From the NCBI GenBank assembly GCA_049603835.1, contig JBMYSZ010000002.1, positions 248,001-312,000 on the forward strand: DNA of 64,000 bases, written 5' to 3'. A model generated the notes under the pieces. That model was not told where the DNA came from. It did not search any database and saw only the letters and a list, made by a program, of their open reading frames with translations. The translations under genes were made by a program, and so were the position numbers. Source of the DNA: Mangrovicoccus sp049603835. GTDB taxonomy: Bacteria; Pseudomonadota; Alphaproteobacteria; Rhodobacterales; Rhodobacteraceae. Positions 36,511 through 45,408 of this stretch are shown piece after piece. Within the stretch, counting starts at the first letter, position 1, and each line of letters begins with the position of its first letter.

Positions 36511-37356
36511 ATGGAGTTGATCGCCACCGATATCAGCCTGTCTTTCGGCAAGCGGCAGATCCTACATAACGCGGCGTTCCGGGCCAAGGCGGGGCAGGTT
36601 TCTGTGATCGTTGGGCCGAATGGTTCGGGCAAAACCACGCTCTTGCGGGCTATGACGGGCGAGCTGTCCCATAAAGGCCAGGTGCTGATCAATGGTGAGG
36701 ATTGCGCCGCGCTGCGCCCGGTTGAATTGGCCATGCGCAGGGCCGTGCTGCCTCAGGCGGCGGCGCTCTCTTTCCCCTTTACGGTGCTTGAAGTGATCCG
36801 GCTTGGGCTCACTGCTGGCTTGGCAACGCATGACCCAAAAGCTCAGGCCGAGCTGCCGCTTGCTGCCTTGGCGCGGGTGGATCTGGCCGGTTTTGAGAAC
36901 CGTTTTTACCAAGACCTGTCAGGCGGCGAAAAGCAGCGGGTCCAGCTGGCGCGGGTTCTGGTGCAAATATGGGAGCCCGTTTTGAACGGCGCGCCGCGCT
37001 GGCTTTTCCTGGATGAGCCGATCTCGGCGCTGGATATTGCCCATCAGCTAACCGTGATGCGCATTGCTCGCGATTTCGCTGATGCCGGAGGCGGGGTGGT
37101 GGCAGTGCTGCATGATCTCAACCTCACTGCCATGTTCGCCGATCATGTGAGCTTGATCGAGGACGGTCATATCCGCGCCAATGGGCCGCCGGGTGAGGTG
37201 CTGACCAATGCCCAGCTTAGCGCGGCATATCACTGCCCGCTACGGATCAATACCGCGCCGCCCTCCGGGCAGATCTGGCTTTTGCCCCAAGCGGTGGAGC
37301 CTTTCACCGCGACGCCTGTGGCGGGCATGTTTTCAGAAAAAGGAACCGGCCTATGA
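36511..37356 (+). CDS. hmuV: Heme ABC transporter ATP-binding protein
   Basis: A 281-aa ATPase with Walker A GPNGSGKTTLLRA, Q-loop VLPQAAALSFPFTV, signature LSGGEKQRVQLARVL, Walker B WLFLDEPISALD and H-loop AVLHDLNL, all canonical. It follows hmuU by 3 nt. The C-terminal ~35 residues extend past the usual ATPase core, to MFSEKGTGL. The stop overlaps the next gene (ATGA). Confidence 0.95.
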   Translation: MELIATDISLSFGKRQILHNAAFRAKAGQVSVIVGPNGSGKTTLLRAMTGELSHKGQVLINGEDCAALRPVELAMRRAVLPQAAALSFPFTVLEVIRLGLTAGLATHDPKAQAELPLAALARVDLAGFENRFYQDLSGGEKQRVQLARVLVQIWEPVLNGAPRWLFLDEPISALDIAHQLTVMRIARDFADAGGGVVAVLHDLNLTAMFADHVSLIEDGHIRANGPPGEVLTNAQLSAAYHCPLRINTAPPSGQIWLLPQAVEPFTATPVAGMFSEKGTGL

Positions 37357-37748
37357 AATGGATGAAACCACTTTGCCTTTTATGCGCCGCGCTGCCGGGC
37401 CAGGCCTGGGGCGAGCCCGCGCAGATCAAGCTAAACCAGGTCGCGCCCGCCGAAACCGCCTGTCGTCTGACCTTCACCGCTAAGGCCGAGACCGGGTTGT
37501 CTGCCTTGCGGCTAGAGGCGGTGCTTTTTGATAAAGCAGGACAGGTGATGCAGCTAAGCCTGTTTGATTTCCAAGATCTGCCTGCTGCGCGGCTTCGGGT
37601 TCGGCAATTCGATATTGCTCAGACCGATTGTGCCGATCTGGGGCAGATCCTTTTTAACGGGGTGGAGCGCTGTAAAACCCTGGGCGGGGCAACCTGCGAC
37701 GGGCTGCCAAGCTTTGGCTCGCGGGCTGGGGTCGAGGTGCTCGGATGA
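37353..37748 (+). CDS. Uncharacterised secreted small protein in the heme/TonB operon
   Basis: A 131-aa protein with a Sec signal (MKWMKPLCLLCAALPGQAWG). The mature part has four cysteines (ETACRL, QTDCADLG, VERCKTL, GATCDGL), suggesting two disulfides, and a beta-rich composition. I do not recognise the family. It overlaps hmuV upstream and exbB downstream by ATGA-type junctions, so it is firmly embedded between the ABC transporter and the energising complex. A periplasmic accessory to ExbBD/TonB or a heme carrier is conceivable, with no direct evidence for either. Confidence 0.75.
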   Translation: MKWMKPLCLLCAALPGQAWGEPAQIKLNQVAPAETACRLTFTAKAETGLSALRLEAVLFDKAGQVMQLSLFDFQDLPAARLRVRQFDIAQTDCADLGQILFNGVERCKTLGGATCDGLPSFGSRAGVEVLG

Positions 37749-38380
37749 TGGCTTTGGGTTTGACGCAATTACGTGGCTTGGTGGAGATGGGCGGGCTGGT
37801 TGTGGCCGTGCTCTTGGCCTGTTCGGTGCTCGCTTTGGCGGTCATCTTTTGGAAGTTTGCCCTATTCGAGCTTTGCGCCATTGGCCGGTCTCGCCCTAAT
37901 GCCGCGCTGGCCGAGATCTTGGCGCAGGCACGTCGGGCGCGGGCCGGTGGGCTTGCCCCAGACGCGCTGCGCCCGCGTATCCTGGCCCGGATCGAAAAAG
38001 AGCAAGCTCGCTTTGGTAAGGGGCTTGGGCTTTTGGATTTGCTCAGCCAGATTTGCCCGCTTTTGGGCCTATTCGGCACGGTTTTGGGGATGATCGATGC
38101 CTTTCGCACGCTCCAAGAGGCGGGCAGCTCGGCCGATCCGAGCCTTTTGGCAGGCGGTATTTGGGTTGCCCTCTTGACCACTGCGGCGGGGCTGGTGGTG
38201 GCGATGCCTTGCGCCGCATGTCTGGCTTGGTTTGATGCGCGCTTGGCCGCTTATCGCCGCTTGGCCGAAGAGGGTTTGGAAGAAATCCTCGCCCCAGGGA
38301 TATTCCCTTCGGGCGTGTTTGCGGAAAACAAGGCGCAATCAGCCGCCGCAGGGGTAGGGGAGGGACCCGCCTATGTCTAG
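37745..38380 (+). CDS. exbB: ExbB / MotA-TolQ-ExbB proton channel (heme-system copy)
   Basis: A 211-aa protein with three TM segments. The first is VVAVLLACSVLALAVIFWKF. The second and third contain the conserved channel threonines in LGLFGTVLGMIDAFRTL and VALLTTAAGLVVAMPCAAC. ExbB pentamers use the proton gradient to energise TonB through ExbD. Start ATG 37745, with 37748 also possible, overlapping the upstream stop. exbD overlaps its 3' end by 8 nt. Confidence 0.92.
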   Translation: MMALGLTQLRGLVEMGGLVVAVLLACSVLALAVIFWKFALFELCAIGRSRPNAALAEILAQARRARAGGLAPDALRPRILARIEKEQARFGKGLGLLDLLSQICPLLGLFGTVLGMIDAFRTLQEAGSSADPSLLAGGIWVALLTTAAGLVVAMPCAACLAWFDARLAAYRRLAEEGLEEILAPGIFPSGVFAENKAQSAAAGVGEGPAYV

Positions 38381-38765
38381 GCCCGGTCGCCAAATCGGGA
38401 AACGCGGGCGGCTTTCGCTCACCTCGCTGATTGATGTGATTTTTCTGCTGCTGCTCTTTTTCATGCTGTCTTCCACATTTTCCCGCTTTGGCGAAATTGA
38501 TCTGACCCCAGGCGGCAGCGGCGCTTCGGCAGTGGCCAGCACCGAGCAGCGGCTTTTCCTGCGCCTGAGCGAGACGGGGCTAAGCCTAAATGGTCGCGCG
38601 ATTTCCCCCGCTGAGCTGAGCGATGGGATTGAGGCGCAGCGCAATGCGGCGGATCTACGGCTCATCTTGGCAGTTGCACCGGGGAGCCGCGCCCAGGCTT
38701 TGGCGGATACGCTTTTGACCTTGCGGGCCGTCGCCGGTGCTAAAGTCACGGTGCTGCGCGCATGA
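38373..38765 (+). CDS. exbD: ExbD biopolymer transport protein (with catalytic Asp)
   Basis: A 130-aa protein with one N-terminal TM (LTSLIDVIFLLLLFFMLSSTF) carrying the essential protonatable aspartate (Asp21) and a periplasmic domain. It works with ExbB to energise TonB. It overlaps exbB by 8 nt and the second exbD-like gene by 4 nt. Compare the paralogue that follows, which lacks this aspartate. Confidence 0.92.
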   Translation: MSRPGRQIGKRGRLSLTSLIDVIFLLLLFFMLSSTFSRFGEIDLTPGGSGASAVASTEQRLFLRLSETGLSLNGRAISPAELSDGIEAQRNAADLRLILAVAPGSRAQALADTLLTLRAVAGAKVTVLRA

Positions 38766-39145
38766 GCCGATCCTTCCGTCGCCGCTCTGAGCCGACCTTA
38801 CCCCTGATCAATATCGTTTTCCTGATGCTGGTCTTTTTTCTGGCGGCGGCCCAATTAGCCCGGCCCTTAGAGCGCGATCTGAACCTAGTGGAAACCGATG
38901 ATCCGAAGATCACTCCGCCCGCTGATGCGCTGGTGCTGCATGCAGATGGAAGGCTGAGCTTTCGCGGCCAGCCAAGCGAGACGGCGGCGGCCTATGCCCA
39001 ATTGCAAGCCGAAGGATTGGCGGAGCCCGCGCGTATTTTGCCGGACCGGGATGCGCCAGCACAGGGGCTTTTGAAACTGGCCCAAGAGCTGCGCGGGCTC
39101 GGAGCAGAACGGATTGTCATCCTCACCAAACAGGCCTTGTCATGA
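38762..39145 (+). CDS. Second ExbD-like protein lacking the TM aspartate
   Basis: A 127-aa ExbD/TolR-type protein with one TM. The sequence aligned to the catalytic segment reads LPLINIVFLMLVFFLAAAQL, with Asn17 (codon AAT) where ExbD has Asp. The periplasmic part retains the ExbD-like LVLHADGRLSFRGQ pattern. It overlaps exbD and tonB by ATGA, so it is coexpressed 1:1 with the Asp-bearing ExbD. A heterodimeric ExbD/ExbD2 with one protonatable site is the natural inference; alternatively it is a purely structural subunit. Confidence 0.85.
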   Translation: MSRSFRRRSEPTLPLINIVFLMLVFFLAAAQLARPLERDLNLVETDDPKITPPADALVLHADGRLSFRGQPSETAAAYAQLQAEGLAEPARILPDRDAPAQGLLKLAQELRGLGAERIVILTKQALS

Positions 39146-40020
39146 TACTCAGCAAAGGATTTTTCTTCGCCGGATTGGCGCTGTCAGCGGCGCTACATCT
39201 ATCGCTGGCTGGATGGCAGAGCCCGCCCGAAGCCCCGCAGCTCTCAGGTGGCGAAATTGCTGGCGAGGTCACGCTCGGCAATAGTTTTGCCGATTTGGCT
39301 GCAGGGGTCATTAGTCCAGTGGCTGGTGAGGCGGATAGAGCAGAGCCGGTCCCGGTGCAGGAAAAGGCCCCATTGGCCGAGGCAATGACCGCGCCCAGCC
39401 CAGCCCCGCATGTGGAAAAATCTGTTGCTGCCTCGGCTATTGCGGTGTCTGTCCAGGTGCGCTTAGAGCCGGTGGTGCCAGAGGTCTCTGAGGTGGCTCA
39501 GGCAATTTCCCACGAAATCGCTGCCCTAAGCCCAACCGAGGCCGCGCCGCAAATTCAAAAGCCGACCCCAAGCACAGCGCGGCCCATGATGCGGCCAGAA
39601 CGCAATGAAAGGCCAGCCCCGGCGCGCCAAAGCCCGGCACCGAAACGCGGAACGGCTGCGGTGACGGCGGTCGCTGGCCAGGCAGAAGGACAGGCAAAGG
39701 CTACAAACCGTGAAAGTTCGCAAGCAAAGAAAACCATCGCCGAGCAATTGGGCGGCAAGGCCTTAAAACGCTATCAGGCCAATGTGCTGCGCAAAATCGA
39801 TCGTGCCCCGAAACGCGGCGCGGGCGCGAAGGGCAGCGCGGTGATCGGGCTGGGGATTGGTCAAGATGGGCGGGTAATGGTGCTGAAAGTGGTCAAAACC
39901 TCAGGCAATCCGCAGATCGACCAAATCGCGCTGCAACAAGTCCGCCGCGCCGCCCCCTTCGCCCCGCCGCCCCATGGGGGAACGGTGAAATTCACCCTTC
40001 GGGTCAAGGCGCAGGGCTAA
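39142..40020 (+). CDS. tonB: TonB energy-transducing protein (heme-system copy)
   Basis: A 292-aa protein with an N-terminal TM that contains the TonB-type histidine (LALSAALHLSLAG). A long Pro/Ala/Glu-rich periplasmic spacer (about 30-195) follows. The C-terminal TonB domain includes RYQANVLRKIDRAPKRG, GLGIGQDGRVMVLKVVKTSG and VKFTLRVKAQG. It links ExbBD to the heme receptor. It is the last gene of the ten-gene operon that starts at the receptor; a hairpin follows 31 nt after the stop. Confidence 0.92.
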   Translation: MILSKGFFFAGLALSAALHLSLAGWQSPPEAPQLSGGEIAGEVTLGNSFADLAAGVISPVAGEADRAEPVPVQEKAPLAEAMTAPSPAPHVEKSVAASAIAVSVQVRLEPVVPEVSEVAQAISHEIAALSPTEAAPQIQKPTPSTARPMMRPERNERPAPARQSPAPKRGTAAVTAVAGQAEGQAKATNRESSQAKKTIAEQLGGKALKRYQANVLRKIDRAPKRGAGAKGSAVIGLGIGQDGRVMVLKVVKTSGNPQIDQIALQQVRRAAPFAPPPHGGTVKFTLRVKAQG

Positions 40021-40050
40021 CCCAAAGCCCCCGCCAGGCCTGAGCCCTCG

Positions 40051-40078
40051 CGCCGTTTTGCAAATTAGCAAAAGGCGG
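40051..40078 (+). terminator. Stem-loop after tonB
   Basis: CGCCGTTTTGC, a 6-nt loop and GCAAAAGGCG pair with a one-base bulge. A T-rich stretch follows only further downstream (about 40100-40112), so efficiency is uncertain. The rest of the 175-nt gap holds an ECF-type promoter. Confidence 0.55.
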
Positions 40079-40111
40079 TCGAATTTATTTTCGGCCGCTT
40101 TGATTTTTTTT

Positions 40112-40141
40112 TGAACCCTTTCCGGTCCCGCCCCGACCTAA
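40112..40141 (+). promoter_or_regulatory. Putative ECF-sigma promoter of the RTX toxin gene
   Basis: TGAACC at 40112-40117, 16 nt, then CGACCTAA at 40134-40141; the ATG is 55 nt downstream. The same -35-like hexamer and 16-nt spacing precede the ECF sigma gene, the anti-sigma gene and the S8 protease gene. The protease and anti-sigma copies share the CGAC -10-like core. Confidence 0.6.
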
Positions 40142-40195
40142 GGGTGTCGCTCGCGCAGGAGCATTTAGGAATTCGCCAATTTTGAGGGCAATAAA

Positions 40196-43100
40196 ATGAC
40201 TGACGATACACAAAACGCACCGGAACTTATTGAGGGTGGAATAGCGGCTTATCTCGCTGATCTTCGGGCACATTTTGACTCGCTTGATTATGATCCAACG
40301 GAATATGATCGGGATCTTGGGCTTCAGCAATTGGATATGCTGGCCGAATATTTCGCGGATATGGATGATGACGCGGTCACTATGGCGGATCTGGAAATCG
40401 CGTTGAACCAGGTGCTGCAAAACAGCATGTCAAAGGTTATCGACACCAGCTTCGGCGAAATCCCCCAAGAGCCGCAGGATGATTTTTCCTTCAAGGCGCA
40501 TACGGCCACGATGATCGAGAAAGTCGATAAGGGCATCAATAACATTTCCCTGATGCTGGCCGGAATGGACTTTAGCAAGCCGCTGCATGAATGGTCCAAA
40601 GTGGCCCCCGCCAAAGCCCAATCCGAAATGATCCGCAAAGAGATGATCTATACCGTGAGTCTCATGGATAATGCCAAAAATCTGGGCCGCCAGATCGGAT
40701 CATCCAATGGGATGTTTTCTGGCGAAGATGGGGATGGCGCCCAGATTGCGGCATTTACCCTAGATGCGATGAAAATGGCGCTCAGATCCTTTCAAATGTC
40801 TCGCTTCGATTTAGGGCAAAAAATCGGCGAAAAGAGCATTGCTAGCCTATCTGAATTGGAAATCAGCAATTCGCTTTTGCAAAAAACCGTCAACGACTTT
40901 TTGGAAGGCTCTTCGTTAGATTCAGTAGCCAAAAAATATGTATTCTCCATCAATGACACAGATGCAGAAAACAATGACGCAGATGGAGAAGGCGCAGATA
41001 AGCCAAAGCAGATTGATTACAGCGACGCGGTCGAGAAGCTATTAAAAGAAATCAATCAAACTTTAGAGGTCAAGAAGACAGCCGTTGCCGAGCTATTGAA
41101 CGAGAAAGACTATCTCACGACCGATATTGCCGAAAAGCATTTGGATCTTGGGCTTTTGCTGAATGAGCAATCGGAGTTAAGCGACGACACTAGCCCGGAG
41201 GCGCAGGCAAGGCGGGCGGAGCTTGAAGCTGAAATAGTCAAAGCCAATTCAGATATCGACAGATTGAATGCAAACTTGGAAAGAAATAAAACCAATTTGC
41301 AGGACTATAACGCTGATATTAAAGAATATACTGTTGTCGAAAAATCTCTTAGTGAAACCTATGCGGATTTCGACACTGCGAAAAAAAGCGACGCGCTTTT
41401 GGACGCCGGTTACAAGCTTTTGGGAATTGGGTCTAGTATTTCCTCTATGCTTGCCAATGGGTTGAGCGGGCAAAATAGCACAACGGGCTATGCCGCGGCC
41501 GGAATGAATATGGCGGCTGATGTTATTGATGGTTTGGCCGCCATCGCGAAATACAAAGACAGTTATAAAAATTTCAATTCCGGGGCCGGGGCGGTTTCTG
41601 GCCTGGTCGGTGTTGGTCCGCAAATGGCGAGTTTTTCTCAGGCGATTATGGATCTGAAAGACGCGCCTCCAGAAATGCGGGGTTTTTATATTGGCGAAGC
41701 AGTGGTGCAGGGCGTCAACATGGCCATGGGGCTCGCTATTGGGGCGATGACCACCTATGCGGCGCTTGCGGGTAATTCGATTTCAAGCATGGTGCCAGTT
41801 GTGGGGGTCATGTCTTCGCTGGTCTCGGCGATCAACCCGCTGCAATGGGCCTCTTTCAAACAGCAAAATGAACATCTCGATGATGTGCGCGCGAAAACCG
41901 ATATTGAAAGCGAGGCTTATGAAACCAGCGCGGATTTCCTAAGCCAATTGTTAGAGACTAGCCGCAATATCGAAGTGGGCTATTATGTGGCTGAAACTGC
42001 TGTAGCGGTCGGCGGAGGCGTTGGAAGCTCTGCACTGGCGGCAACGGGCTTTGGAGCGCCGGTGGCTTTGGCGCTTGCGGGGTTCACTGCGGGCTTGCAG
42101 GGGCTATTGGCCGCCACGAAACAAACTGCCCTGAATAATGCCGCTGAAAATATCGCCGAGAAAATTCGCGCCTTTGATGGTGGGGTGGAAGGCTTTTTCG
42201 ATCAGAGCTTTGATTATCAGGCCGATAAAGAGCTAGAGGCATTTTTTGACCAAGCCCAAGCCCTGATTGACCAAGGTTTTGACAATGTCTCGGCGCTTGG
42301 ATCGGTGCAAATGACGGGCAGCGATCTGGAGCTCGCGGCAATGTCCGGTATTGGTGGAGAATTGGCGCGAACTCAGGATCATTATGCCGGATATTTGGAC
42401 AGTGACGATTTGGGAACCGGCAATTGGGATAAAGAACAGATCTATTTCAAAAACGGGACGATCCATCACGGGGATGCGGCGGAAGAGGCAACCGGTGAAT
42501 CCACCATGTTGCAATTCATCTCTCCCATGGCGGCCGCAGGGGAGGAAGAGCTAACCCGCGAAAAAACCGGCAAGAACAAGTATGAAACCACACTCAAAAT
42601 CAATGATCTGAGTGGCTGGACCCTGATCGATGGTGGCGACAACACCACTTTTGATCTGCGCAATGTGGTGACCAAAGCCCGCGACAGCATAAACGCGCCG
42701 CTGAAAGATATTGAAATGAAGATCCAGGGCAATGCGGGCGATGATATGTTCCTGATGACGGAAACTTCTGGCTCGCAGACCAATACGGCTGGATCGCCCA
42801 ATATTGATGGCGGCTCGGGCCAGGACTCTGTCACTTATGCCAATCTGACCACATTGACTGAGGGGCTGAGCGTTCGAACCAATAGCGCGGGCAATCTTGT
42901 GGTTGAGAAAACGCTCGACGCCTCGACGATGGTACTCGAAGGCGCAATCGGGACCTATCAGACGCAGCGGGGCAAGGAAACGGAGACGGTCGAATATAGC
43001 TATATCGATGCGAATGCGATTGGCGAAGAGACCAAGCTTTTCGACGAGCTCAAAGATATCGAAATGCTGGCGCTCAGCACGAAAGATGACGATATCCGCG

Positions 43101-45325
43101 TCGCCGATTACAACAAAGCGCTGGTGATTGCGGGTCTTGGTGGCGATGATTATATGGAGCTGGGCCAAGGCCAAGGCGCGATTGGCGGCGAAGGCGATGA
43201 TAGTTTCCTTCTCGCGGGGGATCTGAAAACCGTTGGTGAGACGGAAAATGATCTGCCTGAAACGGTGGAGATTTCCGGTGGCGAGGGCTTTGACACGATC
43301 CTCCTTGAGGGCAATTGGGCGGAAACGCTGTTTAAACTTGGCGCCCATTACCTGGTTGCCGATCAGATCTTACAGGATGATGCGGAACTGCTGGCGGCGA
43401 TGATGCCTGAAAATCTGGCATCTGAGCTGGGCGAAGATATCGCTGTCGCTACGGTCGCCAATCTTTTGTCCGAAGATCAATGGGCGATGACATCCATTCT
43501 GGCCTTTAACGAGGTGGAAAATGTCGATTGGGAATTGGAAACCATGGTCGATGTGGTTTTCGAGGGCGGTTTGGCCGAGCTGAATGGCATCATCGATCTG
43601 GGCGAATTTTCCGATGCGGCGCAAAATCTGCTGAACCGCAGCACAATCGGCGATTATACTGGCCGGATTACCTATGATGCGTCTGACTTTGCCGGTGTTT
43701 CCGGTCAGACCAGCTATGTGATCAATGGCACCGCGCGGGGCGAAGGCATTCGCGGCACGGCTTTTGCCGATACGCTCTTTGGCGGCGATGGCGATGATTG
43801 GCTGGATGGTCAGGCCGGCACCAACCGCCTGGTCGGGGCGGCGGGCGCTGATAGTTTCTATTTCGATATGACGCTGACCTCTGACACCACTGTTGCATTG
43901 GTGGATCCAGAGCTGGCAACCGGAGAAACCGATGTGGTGTCGCAAACCGCTGGCGATCACTTTGTTTTCCATCTCGGCGCGACGCCAACAACTCAGCTGG
44001 CCTTTTCCAAGACCGGGGATACTTCGAGCGATCTAGAAATCAGCACCAAAGCCGCGACAGTCGTGATCGAAGATTACTTCACCGCCGCTTATAGCGATTA
44101 CTCTGATGGGCCGCTTTTCACCTTCTCTACCGATTATGGCGAAACGCAGATGGGCTATGACGATGTCGAGGCGCATTTGGGCGATGGCTCGAACGGATCT
44201 CTGTCGGTCAGCTATATGGGGGCGCGCGAGCTTTACATATTGGCAGGTCAGGAACATTGGGGCGATCAGAAAGCGTATCTCGGTCAAAATGCTTATAAGG
44301 GGGATCAAACTAACCTCATTATCGGCGATTTCGATGGCGATGGGAAATATGACTTTATCGAGCAGCGTGAGGGTCACAACTACATAGCAAAGGTCAATCT
44401 ATCCACGGGGGAGGATAGTTTCGCCTATCACGGAACGGTCCATAATAGCGCGGGGACAAGTTCGTCGCTTTTCCGTGGTGATCTGACCAATATGATTGTT
44501 GGTGATTTCAACGGTGACGGCAAAGATGATTTTATCCGCCAAGAAAAAGGCCGTTGGGATGATGACAATAATAATACCGCTCAAGTTTTCCTGGCGACTG
44601 GGGACGGCGACTTTAAAAAACAAGCCCATCTTTCAAATCTGACTGGCGGCGGCTCGTTCAAAGGTGACCTGACCAATCTTATTGTCGGAGATTTCAACGG
44701 CGATGGGCGCGATGATTTTATTCGCCAAGAAAAAGGTCGATATGATGATGATGATAACGGTACTGCGCGGATTTACCTGTCGCAAAATAATGGAACTTTC
44801 AAGCGCAGCGGCGATTTGCAAGCTCTGACCAATCAGGACGAAGATATTTTCAAAGGGGATGAAACTCGGATCATCACCGGAGATTTCAATGGCGATGGCC
44901 GCGATGATTTCATCCGTCAGGATTACAAACCAGGTGCGGATAATATCCTGACAACCGAAATTTACCTGGCCACAGAGGATGGCAAATTCGAATTTTGGGA
45001 TGATTTGGCGACGCTGACCGGGCAAAAAAATGGTATCTTCAATGGCGAAGATACGAAACTTTATGTGGATGATTTCGACGGAGACGGGCGTGATGATTTC
45101 ATTGTGCAAGACAGCACCTATTATGCTGATATTTATCTTGCTCAAGAGCTTATTCCCGGTTTTGCCTATGAAAAAACCCAGACAGTGGGCGCGAAGCATA
45201 ATGTTCAGCTTATGACCGGCGATGTGGATGGCGATGGCGATGCAGATATTTTCCGCCAAGAATATAATGCTTGGGATAATGACGACCGCGCCACAGCGCG
45301 GGTTTATGAACTTGAATTCGCTTAA
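40196..45325 (+). CDS. RTX pore-forming cytolysin homologue (HlyA-like) with C-terminal FG-GAP repeats
   Basis: A 1709-aa protein without a Sec signal. In order: an acidic helical N-terminus; a coiled coil (about 274-397); hydrophobic glycine-rich segments (about 403-425, 498-552, 595-647), as in the pore region of HlyA; and a domain with LQFISP, TGKNKYETTLKIND and FDLRNVV that follows HlyA almost segment by segment (about 770-960), including candidate acyl-lysines Lys793 and Lys905. RTX-like repeats lie at 980-1010 and 1180-1225 (GGDGDDWLDG). A post-RTX segment (LAFSKTGDTSSDLEIS...VVIEDYF, about 1266-1300) follows. Last are six ~60-residue FG-GAP-like units (DFNGDGRDDFIRQ) from 1370 to the end. 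HlyA has 1024 residues and lacks such repeats. GAGGG precedes the ATG. It appears more AT-rich than its neighbours. The acyltransferase gene follows. Confidence 0.85.
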   Translation: MTDDTQNAPELIEGGIAAYLADLRAHFDSLDYDPTEYDRDLGLQQLDMLAEYFADMDDDAVTMADLEIALNQVLQNSMSKVIDTSFGEIPQEPQDDFSFKAHTATMIEKVDKGINNISLMLAGMDFSKPLHEWSKVAPAKAQSEMIRKEMIYTVSLMDNAKNLGRQIGSSNGMFSGEDGDGAQIAAFTLDAMKMALRSFQMSRFDLGQKIGEKSIASLSELEISNSLLQKTVNDFLEGSSLDSVAKKYVFSINDTDAENNDADGEGADKPKQIDYSDAVEKLLKEINQTLEVKKTAVAELLNEKDYLTTDIAEKHLDLGLLLNEQSELSDDTSPEAQARRAELEAEIVKANSDIDRLNANLERNKTNLQDYNADIKEYTVVEKSLSETYADFDTAKKSDALLDAGYKLLGIGSSISSMLANGLSGQNSTTGYAAAGMNMAADVIDGLAAIAKYKDSYKNFNSGAGAVSGLVGVGPQMASFSQAIMDLKDAPPEMRGFYIGEAVVQGVNMAMGLAIGAMTTYAALAGNSISSMVPVVGVMSSLVSAINPLQWASFKQQNEHLDDVRAKTDIESEAYETSADFLSQLLETSRNIEVGYYVAETAVAVGGGVGSSALAATGFGAPVALALAGFTAGLQGLLAATKQTALNNAAENIAEKIRAFDGGVEGFFDQSFDYQADKELEAFFDQAQALIDQGFDNVSALGSVQMTGSDLELAAMSGIGGELARTQDHYAGYLDSDDLGTGNWDKEQIYFKNGTIHHGDAAEEATGESTMLQFISPMAAAGEEELTREKTGKNKYETTLKINDLSGWTLIDGGDNTTFDLRNVVTKARDSINAPLKDIEMKIQGNAGDDMFLMTETSGSQTNTAGSPNIDGGSGQDSVTYANLTTLTEGLSVRTNSAGNLVVEKTLDASTMVLEGAIGTYQTQRGKETETVEYSYIDANAIGEETKLFDELKDIEMLALSTKDDDIRVADYNKALVIAGLGGDDYMELGQGQGAIGGEGDDSFLLAGDLKTVGETENDLPETVEISGGEGFDTILLEGNWAETLFKLGAHYLVADQILQDDAELLAAMMPENLASELGEDIAVATVANLLSEDQWAMTSILAFNEVENVDWELETMVDVVFEGGLAELNGIIDLGEFSDAAQNLLNRSTIGDYTGRITYDASDFAGVSGQTSYVINGTARGEGIRGTAFADTLFGGDGDDWLDGQAGTNRLVGAAGADSFYFDMTLTSDTTVALVDPELATGETDVVSQTAGDHFVFHLGATPTTQLAFSKTGDTSSDLEISTKAATVVIEDYFTAAYSDYSDGPLFTFSTDYGETQMGYDDVEAHLGDGSNGSLSVSYMGARELYILAGQEHWGDQKAYLGQNAYKGDQTNLIIGDFDGDGKYDFIEQREGHNYIAKVNLSTGEDSFAYHGTVHNSAGTSSSLFRGDLTNMIVGDFNGDGKDDFIRQEKGRWDDDNNNTAQVFLATGDGDFKKQAHLSNLTGGGSFKGDLTNLIVGDFNGDGRDDFIRQEKGRYDDDDNGTARIYLSQNNGTFKRSGDLQALTNQDEDIFKGDETRIITGDFNGDGRDDFIRQDYKPGADNILTTEIYLATEDGKFEFWDDLATLTGQKNGIFNGEDTKLYVDDFDGDGRDDFIVQDSTYYADIYLAQELIPGFAYEKTQTVGAKHNVQLMTGDVDGDGDADIFRQEYNAWDNDDRATARVYELEFA

Positions 45326-45345
45326 TTAGTGGACAGTAAAAATCG

Positions 45346-45370
45346 GAGGGCAGTTAGAAAACCTGCCCTC
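45346..45370 (+). other. Stem-loop between the RTX toxin and acyltransferase genes
   Basis: GAGGGCAG, a 9-nt loop and CTGCCCTC form a perfect 8-bp stem in the 83-nt gap. It lacks a T-run. It could lower downstream acyltransferase expression or stabilise the toxin mRNA. Confidence 0.5.
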
Positions 45371-45408
45371 TGCCTGATGAAAATTTCCGATCACAGAAAG
45401 ATAGACAC

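Noticed and set aside
40980..41400. Coiled coil of the toxin considered as evidence for a phage tape-measure or BapA-like adhesin
   Set aside because: The downstream HlyA-like domain and the adjacent HlyC acyltransferase fit an RTX cytolysin far better.
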